Source: Liolophura sinensis (taxonomy: Eukaryota; Mollusca; Polyplacophora; Chitonida; Chitonidae). From it: 60,000 nt of DNA. The translations under genes and the position numbers were made by a program. Of the stretch, positions 1 through 12,500 are shown piece by piece. The notes beneath the pieces are model-generated. The model was not told the DNA's origin. It was given only the letters and a program-made list of their open reading frames with translations, and ran no database searches. Location: NCBI RefSeq assembly GCF_032854445.1, contig NC_088299.1, positions 12,333,608 to 12,393,607 of the forward strand, given 5' to 3'. Numbering within the stretch: the first letter of the stretch is position 1; each line of letters opens with the position of its first letter.

Positions 1-385
1 GCATGTGGCACACTACAGAGACATCGTTAAAACACTGAGTTGCCAGCCATTTGTTCACCACTGGTGCACCACAAACAGGCATGTGGCACACTACAGAGAC
101 ATCTTTAAAAAACTGAGTTGCCAGCCATTTGCTCACCACTGGTGCACGACAAACAGGCTTGTGGCACACTACTGAGACCATCACAAAAGTGTTCAGGGTT
201 TTTAGCTTGAGTGGTACTACTTGTGTTGGAGAGGCCTAGGTTCTCAGTTGCCTGCTGCTAGCTCACCACTGGTACGAATGAGCTTGAGAACTTTTTGACC
301 CTGGTACTCTAGCTTGCGGCAGTGGCCAGCCACTATGTACATGCAACTCACCACTGGTACACCACAACTAGGCTTGTGGGACACT
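1..385. repeat. Minisatellite, unit about 78 bp, cut by window edge
   Basis: Two near-identical 78-bp units (1-78 and 79-157) and degenerate later copies share 'gccagccatttg' and 'caccactggtg'. The array lies downstream of exon 46. On the minus strand each unit carries CCAGTGGTGAG, which looks like an exon end plus donor, but the exon it may derive from would be outside the window. Confidence 0.8.
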
Positions 386-472
386 CAACTGTGACACAGG
401 AAATCTGTAAGTTGACTGATATTGTAGCTTTCGGAACTGGCAAAGTTTCAGTCCATCAATGATGTTACATAC

Positions 473-583
473 CTCAGATCTCTCCCATTTGTAGCCAGTG
501 CCAACCACAGCAACTACTGTGGGGATCTTGAGAGTGGTGACCGCATACCGAAACTCCATCTGGCAATTCTTCGACTCGGCATA
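473..583 (-). CDS. Exon 46: TIR domain, C-terminal half with putative catalytic Glu
   Basis: 37 codons, phase 0 to 0, acceptor TCTTCAG, donor GTATGT. It encodes YAESKNCQMEFRYAV, matching the S-x-N-C-x-x-E helix of TIR domains whose Glu (554-556) is catalytic in SARM1-type NADases, then the hydrophobic strand TVVAVVGTGYKW. Last exon visible. Confidence 0.88.
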
Positions 584-3500
584 CTGAAGATGGAATTGTA
601 CATAGGAAATAAGTTATAGTGTTGTATTAAGGAATAATACTACCCTAACTTCTTCATCTTTTTGCATATGAAAGAGCTACTTTCACTGCAATTTAAGCAC
701 CTTTTTCACTTGATTTTGAAGAGAAAACTATATTGGCTGGGTTGGCCGATTTCAGCGCTTCAGTAAAAGTATAATTTTATCAGCCTACACAGACTAATGC
801 CCTCAGAATATGCTTAAAAATACACAGTGCAAACATGTGAAACGGTTGAAGAATTACAGTATATCATGTCTAATTGCATGCATTTAAACCACACATGTAT
901 AAAACTTGGAAAATGTTCATGCATGTACGTTTTTAAAATAAAGCACGTGTATTAATACTACCATCCATATATATATACATACCTCATCTGAGACAAAGGC
1001 CACCATGACTTTAGCTTGTCTTAACCCCTCGGCTATGTCCTCATAAAGACCACCCTGAAAGAACAGATTTGTCTATCTTATTGAAATGGTCTGGATATTA
1101 TGTCCTACCTTAAGGATATTTTAACTGAAGTGAGAAAACCACTACCATTCACCATGTACCTGACAAAGCTCATGATGAAAACCTGCAACCAGAGAGAGCA
1201 AAATCTGAACAAGCAACCTCACTGTGCTCCAGCTATGGGGTCACATTCACAAAACCTTGTAAGTCACATTTCTTGTAACTGTTTTCTTAAAAGACGTTTA
1301 TTTTACAGTGCCGCATGGCGTCGTCGTTTACAAGAGAAGTTATATAAAAATGATTTCCGAAGTTTTGTGAAAGTGGTCCAAGGAAACCATACAATAAACA
1401 ACAATATATGGTGTCTGTATACAAATAAATCTATTTGACTTGGATGTTGTTAAACACCATGGCCGAGAATTTTTCATCTTTATACATCATGGTGGTTTGA
1501 CCGACAGTTTGATGGCCGGAGGAAACAGCAGTGGTAAACCACCATCCTGTCCACCAATGAGAGCAAGGCTGGAACTTGAAATCTTCAAATGATGCACATA
1601 TGAATAAAGGTCACACTAGTTGAAATAATATCTCCACTGCAAAACTATTTACCTTCCCAACTTGTTCCACATCCAACCAGCAGGAGATGCCTTTCTTCTG
1701 CAGAAAGTCCTTGGCCTCTCGAGGGTCACCCCAACCAAGCGACCCGTCCTTGGCCCTTGACCCACAGTCAACTGCTCTTTTGGAATTTGACCAGCAGTAA
1801 CTGACAAAACAGCTTGGGTACTCTGTCACCTGATAACAAGAACAATGAAAATGTATAGGTATATCAGACAACACTGTATTTCAGGTACGGTACATTTGGT
1901 ACAGTTCTACCTTCTCTGGCCGATTTTAACAGGTTTATATTCCAACAGCAGCATTTTCATCTATTACATGTCCCCAAGAACATCAAAAGGAAGTCATTTA
2001 TATAGTTATTTATGTTCACATACAATTGGAGGACTGACTGACTAATCATTCTTTAAAGCCACATTAAAAAATACACACATTTCGCATTTACATGCGTTTA
2101 CATAAAAAAATGGTGGTCAGTGTCATCCATGGAGAACCCAGCTATGATTTCAATATTGTACTACACACACCTTATTTGCAATCACATATTTTCACTAGCT
2201 ATTATCTGAATCAGTGAAACTTTGGTACTTTCTGCAAGACTATTTACAATGACCTTATTACAGTATCAATGGTTGTTCACTTATCACACCTACCTTATGT
2301 TTGATGGACCTCTGTTTAACAGAGGAGATGAGCTCCCCCATCTTGGTGGCAAACTGTTTTGTCTGCTGCATGTTTACATAGACCTGAACAGATGAAAACA
2401 ATGTATAAGATGAAAACAATGTACAATGTAAGATGAAAATGCTGTTAGCTGGCCCTCTTCACTAAGAAAGAATAGATGATGACAGGAAAGTTTAGGGAAA
2501 AACCTTTGCATGGCGATTAAAACTCACCAGTAGCATAAGTTGTTTAATTCCTTTGATTGGACTGTAAGTGTTAACATTGAATTTGGATATATTTTATCAT
2601 CAAAACATGTATGATGGCAGCTGTTGGGATTATAACTGGAGGAAACTGAGCTGAGCCTGGAGAAAATCACTGTCGTTTGTCAGGTACCCAACCAGCAAAA
2701 AAACCGAAAGGGAACTATTTTGGAATATAGTGACAGTTGGTTTTATTGATGGAGGGAGCAGAGCAGAGCCTGGAGAAAACCACTGCCCATTGTCAGGTAC
2801 CCAACCAGCCAAAAACTGGATGTGAATGACATGTATTTTGAATATTTTATCACTTAAGAGTGATGGCAGTTTCAAGTTATGGATGAAGGAAGCCAAGCTT
2901 GGAGAAAACATGGCCCTTTTCCAGGTACCCCAAAACCTGATACTTTTGAGCCACAGTGAAAGGCAGTTGGAATTGGCATACAACACCATTAATACGTGTA
3001 GGTCAGGGGTCAGCAACAGGAAATTTTAATAATCAGGGACGCTGTATTTCTTCATAATTTTGCAAAGATGTGCTGAAACGGCCTGGCATCACTGAAAACT
3101 GATGACCACTTCTCTCTTGTGTGTTACCGGCTTTATTTCCTGTATAACTGTATAATGTATAATATAATGTATAATTTCTTACATACCTTTGTCTTTGGGA
3201 GCTAGTGTTAAACATTGTTTTGGTAATAGATTTTGCGATTATTGACTTGTAACGCCCTTTACGGACTACAAATGGTATACGAATGTCGGACATGACGCTT
3301 ATATTTAAACCACTCATACTCTGAAGACTTACATCACTGGCACATAGGATGCCCAGTTTACTGGTCTGCCACTTGAATCCTGTCCCTAGGATTACCAGGA
3401 TGACTGTTTTCCGCAGAGTTTCTCGTGCATAGTGCAGCAGATCACTACATGCCTTGTCTTCTACAAACTCATCAGACATTCCCACCAAGACAATCTGGAA

Positions 3501-6500
3501 TAGAAAAGTCCAGCAACAGAGTGATACCAGAATCTTCATTTCGTTGTCCAGTAAAGAGCAAAAAATTAAGACAAGATTACATATGTACATAATAAATTAG
3601 TTTATACATACGTACAGTAATGTAAAAAAGAAGCCGCTTTCCTTTTTCAATCAACAGTGCTTGATAGTTTTTTTGCAATTTGTTGGTCTAAGCAAAATCC
3701 CCCTCCTCCATTTCCACATGTAATCCCCTTGTCTACTGTTCGTTAAGATGAGGTTTAACTTCTACACAGTAATGCTGTATTTCAATTAATTAACAATGTG
3801 GCTCAGCCTGGTGATACTACCATTCAGTATTTAAATTTTAAATCCAAATTTTGGAACTTTTAATGGATATTTGAATTTTCCACCTCTTTTTTGTTTTGAT
3901 TTTGGATGCTATCATTCTCATAAGGGAAAGCCAATTGTGTCCACAAATTATTTCAAGTCAGGGGGTAAAACAACAAAACAGGCCTTGAGAAAACAATTGC
4001 ACTGATCTTGTCAAACACCTGATAAAAGTAGCAGTTGGAAGGTCACCATTTACAGCTATACATATACATTATCTGTTTTGAAACAAATCAACACAAAGTT
4101 ACATTTTATACCTTTAACCCTCTACTAGGATGTAAACAACAGTGCTATAAAAGCTATTGGTAACTACAACTTACTTGGTTTCCTTCAGGGTAAGGGTCCA
4201 TCTGGTCAGGTCCTCACCAGGGCAGTAATAAAGCTATACATACATTTATATGTATAATTACCAACTTACATCTGCTTCCTTTAGGGTTAGGGTCAGTTTG
4301 GTCAGATCCTCACCAGGACAGTAATAAAGCTATACACACATTTACATGTATAATTACCAACTTACATCTGATCCCTTTAGGGTTAGGGTCAGTCTGGTCA
4401 GGTCCTCACCAGGACAGTAATAAAGCTATACACACATTTACATGTGTCATTACCAACTTACATCTGATCCCTTTGGGGTTAGGGTTAGTCTGGTCATGTC
4501 CTCACCAGGACAGTAATAAAGCTATACACACATTTACATGTGTCATTACCAACTTACATCTGATCCCTTTAGGGTTAGGGTCAGTTTGGTCAGGTTCTCA
4601 CCAGGACAGTAATAAAGCTATACATACATTTACATGTGTAATTACCAACTTACATATGATCCCTTTAGGGTTAGGATCAGTTTGGTCATGTCCTCACCAG
4701 GACAGTAATAAAGCTATACACACATTTACATGTGTCATTACCAACTTACATCTGATCCCTTTAGGGTTAGGGTCAGTTTGGTCAGGTTCTCACCAGGACA
4801 GTAATAAAGTTATACACACATTTACATGTGTCATTACCAACTTACATCTGATCCCTTTAGGGTTAGGGTCAGTTTGGTCATGTCCTCACCAGGACAGTAA
4901 TAAAGCTATACACACATTTACATGTGTCATTACCAACTTACATCTGATCCCTTTAGGGTTAGGGTCAGTTTGGTCATGTCCTCACCAGGACAGTAATAAA
5001 GCTATACACACATTTACATGTGTCATTACCAACTTACATCTGATCCCTTTAGGGTTAGGGTCAGTTTGGTCATGTCCTCACCAGGACAGTAATAAAGCTA
5101 TACACACATTTACATGTGTCATTACCAACTTACATCTGATCCCTTTGGGGTTAGGGTCAGTTTGGTCAGGTCCTCACCAGGACAGTAATAAAGCTATACA
5201 CACATTTACATGTGTCATTACCAACTTACATCTGCTTCCTTTGGGGTTAGGGTCAGTTTGGTCAGGTTCTCACCAGGACAGTAATAAAGCTATACACACA
5301 TTTACATGTGTCATTACCAACTTACATATGATCCCTTTAGGGTTAGGGTCAGTTTGGTCATGTCCTCACCAGGACAGTAATAAAGCTATACACACATTTA
5401 CATGTGTCATTACCAACTTACATCTGATCCCTTTAGGGTTAGGGTCAGTTTGGTCAGGTTCTCACCAGGACAGTAATAAAGCTATACACACATTTACATG
5501 TGTCATTACCAACTTACATCTGATCCCTTTGGGGTTAGGGTCAGTTTGGTCAGGTCCTCACCAGGACAGTAATAAAGCTATACACACATTTACATGTGTC
5601 ATTACCAACTTACATCTGATCCCTTTAGGGTTAGGGTCAGTTTGGTCAGGTCCTCACCAGGACAGTAATAAAGCTATACACACATTTACATGTGTAATTA
5701 CCAACTTACATCTGATCCCTTTAGGGTTAGGGTCAGTCTGGCCAAGTCCTTACTAGGGCAGTAACAAAGCTATACATATATTTATTTACATGTATAATTA
5801 CCAACTTACATCTACTTCCTTTAGGGTTAGGGTCAGTTTGGTCAGGTCCTCACCGCTTGACTCACAGGCCGTTCTGTAACACAACCATTTCATTGTCTGT
5901 CAGATGCTTGATTTATTTCTTGATTGTTGTTCATTATAAATACCATAATAGAGGCTAATTTTATGAGCTAAGAAAATCACTGACCCTTTGGAAAGTTACT
6001 GGTAAATAAAGGTATGCAAATCAAGCGCTTTTCAATGAATGTTAACAGACTGGACAAATGATAACCGGAGTCTCGTCCTCTGGACTCACTAACAATGAGA
6101 GTGGTGGTCACAAATTCCTTGCCCAAGGCTGGGATTGAACCTGCACCTTGTGTGTCCTAGTGACTGAAAGACAAGCATCTTAACCACTTGAGCCCAAAAT
6201 CGTATACAGGTGTAGCATACCCATCAACGTCATTGTTACTGACTCATGGGCGTATGGTGTAGTCAGGGTAGAGGAAACTAAAGCACAGCATTGCCAGGCA
6301 CCTCACAAACATTCTCACTTGAAGCCACCTCTGATTCAGAAAGGGCTGTGTTTGAGTCTGCAACCTCATTGGTCAGGGTACAGATTGATGATCAAGAAAC
6401 CAGAGACTGAGCGAAGGACCCCACAGACTGTGCCAATTTGTCCTTGACAAAATCTCTGGTCAACAATCTTGTATCTGCCATTTACTGTACTTCTTCAACC

Positions 6501-9500
6501 TTTTTGAATGTTTGCAAAAATGTTTATTCAAGCATATTCTGAGGGCATACTTCTTTGTACACTGCTAAAAATATACTTTTTGCGAAGCTCTGAAACTAAC
6601 TAATCCAACCGATGTAGTTTTGTCTTCAAATCTAATTCCAAATCTGCACAAACTATGCTGAAAAATTGCACTGAAAGTTTCTCTTTCACCTGCAAAAGCT
6701 TAAGCAATGAGGGTACAGTGTCTCACTGTGAATCAGAATTTAGTTATAAAATCAGTGTGCTGGATTTGAGTTTGCAACATTCCTGAACAGGGGTCAAGCA
6801 GCTATCTCAAAAACAAAGATAAAGGCAGCGCAGGATCTTGTGGATATAAGAGCTCACTGACTTAATTTCTGCTGGACTAAAACTATGGTAGGCCATGCTG
6901 GATCTGCCGTTTACATCTGGAGTACAACTCGCTGTATGAATCTAGGAGAGGAAAGGCTTGCCTTACACTTTCATGCCTGCTTTTCTCAGCCCTGCGGAGA
7001 TGGAATCCGGGTGGACAGTCTTGTCATCACCAACAAACACAGGCACATTCTCCTTACAGTACGAGAAGTAGACCTTGAGAACCAGGTCACCATGGAGATC
7101 TTGTAACTCTCTAACACTCTTCCCCAAGTGAATGTCAAGGTCAGCGGTTTTATCAGCCGGCATTGTGGCTACAACAACAACAAAAACTGTGCTTTCAGAA
7201 CAAAACACAATGTCCTCAGAAATGTTTAAATCCTGAGAATATTTAAAACTTTTGGAGAACAATGAAGTCCATCAATCAACAAACTAAAACCAAGGGAAAC
7301 ATCTTTGAATAAACCAGTTATTAGTTTTTAGAATAATCATGCATTCAATTAAAAAAAAAAAAAATTTATCTAATTCAGTTACTGATCGGACTGAAGTTTT
7401 AAGAAATAAGAAAGTATAATTAAATGTGTATTTGCCAATCTGAGTTAGAAAATGTCCAAAAATACCTTGACAATTTGTCCATTGTCCATCAAAGTACCAG
7501 TACAAACACTGCTATATATTTGGTATAGAAATCTGTCAGATACATACTAGCTACATGTAGTGATGCAGAAATTTACTGTGTAGTAGGCGTATCATTATAC
7601 TAAAATGAACTAGAAGTCAGTCCCTGTAGACATGTACACTATATACATATATACTTATACATTAACTGTCTAACCTTGGAGCTCTGGGATGGACAGAGTG
7701 TGGAAGTACTTGTCACACTGCAGGAAGGGAGCCTTCAACTCGACAGCTCTCTGTACCTTGGACGCTTGAAACATGCAGGGATCCAGACTTTGCTGTGTAA
7801 GAAGAGCATCATGGGTAAATTAGACAAAACACTGAGTCTATTCACTAGATGGACAAATTGGTCTTGATAAAGAGATCAAGTAAATAAATAATTAAGGCAA
7901 AGAAAACCCTGTAATGAAGTATATATCTGATGAAAGACATACAAAACAATGTCCAAGAAAATAGTTCTATTGTTTAGAATTTTTCCAACCAAGTATGTAC
8001 ACTGTATGTATGCTTGGGGTTTTACATCACACTTGACCTTTTTTCAGTCATATGACGACGTGGAGTCATTTGGTGTTTGTACATGTACTCTGTCCTCTTG
8101 TGACAGAGTCAAATGACGCCATGATTTCTGTGGCCATTGAGGTATCATGACAAAGACACCAGACATGACACTCATCCAGCCACATTGTACTGACACCAGG
8201 CCAACCAGTCCTGTTTCCTAGCTCTAATCTCTCAGTGCTGAGCACCAAGCGAGGCAGCCAACAAGTACATGGGGCATTTTAAAAGTCCTAGGTTTGATCT
8301 CAAACCTGCATAGTAAAATGGTTTTAGGACATTCGATTTTACTGGAATCCATAGTGGCTAAGATGAGTGCCACTGGCATCATACCAATACTGCTTGAAAT
8401 AATTTCCTAAAAAATGTAACACATCCTCACCATGGATTTACCCAGTTTCAGAACATAGATCTTTGTGGTTCACCATACCATGTATGTCCATACCAGTGAC
8501 ATTCACCACAGGCCAAACATACACAACACTTACCACCTCCAGGCAGTCGCTGCATGGTACGGCAAAATCATACTGTACTCCGTAGAAAGACTCAGAGATC
8601 AAACACTCCAACACCTCATGGACCAGAAATAAAATGTTCTCTGGACGTGTTCCTTGAACCTTCATCAGCATCTCATGTACCCTGGACAAGTACATATAAA
8701 AGCAGGAATTTACAAATTAACACCTTGAATATGCTATAGTCATTACAAAACTTACTTCTTTTTTTTTTTTAATAACATTCGTTAACACTTTTGCAATGAA
8801 ATTATTTATTTACTCGATTTATGAAGAGCTCAGAAATCATCATCTGTCAGCACTGACGGTGAAACAACATCCAGAGCCTTGAAGAATCAAGATGGTCCAA
8901 AACTGGGAACTCATCTGTTCTTTCCTTTTATTACATCACAATTATCGGTGCTCATAAAACATAGATGAAGCACACAAGCACTGCAACATCACAGAAGAAA
9001 GCGATGTGGTCTAGTGTCATTTAGACCCTCTGTGTAGCTCGTCCTCGAGTCTCCCATACATCTTGCCAGATACCTGGCCATTTTCCATCAGCAGCTGGGG
9101 CCTCCATGGCCTAAGGTTAGCATGTTCTAGTGCAGCACAATTACACAATTAAACCTCTCTCCAAGGTGACTCACCTCAACTGTTCACCTGACCTCACCTA
9201 ATTCCACTCACCAAGCTTCAGCTCACAGGACCTCGCTGGTCAACATCAAACTTTACACCCCAAAACTTTGAAGATGTCCACGTTGCTACCAATGAAATTA
9301 CACAGACATACCCAATTTGCAGAATCAGTGCTCTGTGGTTGTTCTTCTTCAGCAGGGATCCCTTCTTCCATATGACAGCCTCATCACTGAACTGGTGGAG
9401 CCTAACCTATAATCATGATAATATAGGTAATTAACAGTAACATACATGGACATGTACATGTAGGTCAAATGTGGAAGGCAGGACATGGGAAGGTCTGGCA

Positions 9501-12500
9501 GCAACCTGCGGATGGTCCCGGGTTTTGTGGTTTCCTCCCACCATAATGCTGGCCGATGTCATATAAGTGAAATATTTCTGAGTAAAGGCGTAAAAACCAA
9601 TCAAATAAACAAATAAATCAAAAGTAGAAGGAGTGAGGTCCACAAAATGGACTGTCTCACAGAACAGTTAACATAACATGAAAGCAAAGCAGATGTTGGA
9701 GGGCGAAGATCATAATACCCCACCTGTATACAATAGATATTAAACGATACATGAAAAGGAAACATAACACAAAGACTGTGTTTCTATGTCAAATGAAGAA
9801 AATTATGCCCAGGAATTATTGTTAAAAAAATTTCATTTTGGAGGTATTTTTTTACCTGTTAATTACACTCAACATTATGCATATTTTCTGTTGATGGTTG
9901 GATTTTTTTCAGACCTTATGTCTTCACTGATCTTCAGCCGTCCCCATTCAGACTGTTCCCCACACGCTCTTCCCCACTTGAACTCGGAAAATTAAAGAGC
10001 TTCAGGATATTTTTTTCAGTATTGCTTTGATTACAATACATGGATTTTAGTCCCTGCGAACCCATTTTTGAAGAAAACCCGCAAAAATCAATTCCAGCGA
10101 GTAATAAGTACTCTACAGTATGTACAAATCCTGCATATACAAAATACATAACTGGGTGAGAATGTTAGCCATATACTTAAGTAGTAGTACTTCTGAAGTG
10201 TACAAATCTTCTAACTGTAAAGCATGGACAGGTAAACAGCCAGAGAAAAACGCAATTCCAAACTTAAAACACTACATGTACATGTATGACTAAGAACAGG
10301 AGAGAAATCAGATGTTCCTTACCTGTACTCTGTTGAAAAGGCCAGCAGGTAGATACTGGAATCTGTACACCATCTTTGTTTCTTTGTGGCCTTTAGCACG
10401 GTCTACATCTGGCCAGTCATACTGCAAAAAGAAGGAATATACCAAAATTCACAAAGGCCTATAGACCATGGTTTTTATTTCCCTACCTATCACTAGGTTA
10501 GCCTGCCCACCTTAGGCTCTTTATATGGCAGTAAACATGGCACTCAGTCAGCCTCCTTACCTTACAGTGTATATAGCCTGCCCACCTTGGGCTCTCTGTA
10601 TGGCAGTAAACATGGCACTCAGTGAGCCTCCCTACCTTACAGTGTATATAGGCTCTTTGTCTGGCAGTAAACATGGCACTCAGTCAGCCTCCCTACCTTA
10701 CAGTGTATATAGCCTGCCTACCTTGGGCTCTCTGTCTGGCAGTAAGCCCCCTACCTTACAGTGTATATAGGCTCTTTGTCTGGCAGTAAAGATGGCACTC
10801 AGTCAGCCTCCCTACCCTAGGCTCTTTTTTTGGCAGTAAACATGGCACCTATTCGGCCTTAGGCTCTTTGTCTTGTAGTAAACATGGCACCAGGTTATCC
10901 TGCCTACCTTAGGTTCTTTGTCTGGCAGTAAACACAGCACTAGGTTATCCTGCCTACCTTAGGCTCTTTGTCTTGTAGTAAACATGGCACCAGGTTATCC
11001 TGCCTACCTTAGGTTCTTTGTCTGGCAGTAAACACGGCACCTATTCAGCTTCCCTACCTTAGGTTCTTTGTCTGGCAGTAAACATGACACCTGGTCAGAC
11101 TCCCTACTTTAGGCTCTTTATTTGGCAGTCAACATGGCACCTATTTGGCTTCCCTACCTTAGGTTCTTTGACTTGTAGTAAACATGGCACTAGGTTATCC
11201 CGCCTACCTTAGGTTCTTTGTCTGGCAGTAAACACGGCACTAGGTTAGCCTCTTCCTGATGAAGTGGGAAGGTTAGGTCAAACTCCTCTGTCAGTCGTAG
11301 CAGCCAGGTGTGCATGTGGGCAGGGTAATCAGCCCAAACCTTTTCCATGTCCTTGTGATAAAACTTCCCATCCTGTAGTAAAGTAAACATGATACAGGTC
11401 TTGTCAACTTTGTACAGGTACATTGTACTAAAACCATGCCTCACACTGAATCTTCCTATTCCTGCTCTATGGAGTCTTCCTATTCCTGCTCTATGGACCT
11501 TACTACCCTAAATGACCTAAAATTTCCCCCATAAAAGTACATTTTTAGAGGCAAATAAATGTGACAGAATAGTAGTTTTAGTGCTGAAACTCAAGCAAAC
11601 CTCAAAACATCTTTCTAAAATCAATAGAACTCTAAGAATCAGGAAAAATGGGCAAGTTAGTCATGGACAGAATTTATGGTCACTTTGGGTATTCCTGCTT
11701 TATGAAATCTTCCTATTCCTTCTCTTTGGAGTCTTCCTATTCCTGCTCTATGGAGTCTTCCTATTCCTGCTTTATGGAGTCTTCCTACTCCTGCTTTATG
11801 GAGTCTTCCTATTCCTGCTCTATGGAGTCTTCCTATTCCTGCTTTATGGAGTCTTCCTACTCCTGCTTTATGGAGTCTTCCTATTCCTGCTTTATGGAGT
11901 CTTCCTATTCCTGCTCTATGGAGTCTTCCTATTCCTGCTCTATGGAGCCTTCCTATTCCTGCTTTATGGAGTCTTCCTATTCCTGCTTTATGGAATCTTC
12001 CTATTCCTGCTTTATGGAGTCTTCCTATTCTTGCTTTATGGAGTCTTCCTATTCCTGCTCTATGGAGTCTTCCTACTCCTGCTTTATGGAGTCTTCCTAT
12101 TCCTGCTCTATGGAGTCTTCCTATTCCTGCTTTATGGAGTCTTCCTATTCCTGCTTTATGGAGTCTTCCTATTCCTACTTTATGGAGTCTTCCTATTCCT
12201 GCTTTATGGAGTCTTCCTAGTCCTGTTTTAAGACGTCTTCCTATTCCTGTTTTAGGAGTGTCTTCCTATTTCTGTTTTATGGAATTTTTCCTAATGCTTT
12301 ATGGAATCTTCCGATTTCTGCTTTACGAAGTCTTCTATTCCTACCATGCTTAAACATTTTTTAAATGGTGTTACTCAAAACCATTTTGTCATTTTTAATC
12401 ATCTTCTTAATGATACAAAAGGGAGCTTCATAGTAACACCATAGTATTTTGATGCGTGACTACTGTGCCAAAAAAGGTCTCTAAAAAGATTTTCTATTAT

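Larger units (their letters stand above)
5874..6966. other. Intron 40
   Basis: Contains a tRNA-like SINE head (6126-6194) and a MITE (6484-6718). A second tRNA-like scrap near 6350 ('tttgagtctgcaacctcatt') is too degraded to delimit. Confidence 0.6.

Noticed and set aside
4473-5756. 427-codon open frame on the plus strand made of a 32-residue repeat
   Set aside because: It is the antisense of the 96-bp junction array. The period is divisible by three, so one open frame persists; there is no start context, splice context or domain.
6126-6194. A functional tRNA gene
   Set aside because: Promoter boxes are present but the ends do not form an acceptor stem and SINE-like sequence continues beyond.
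11581-12231. Two overlapping plus-strand open frames of hydrophobic or Ser-rich repeats
   Set aside because: Both come from the same 24-bp satellite in different frames, which rules out selection on either as protein.
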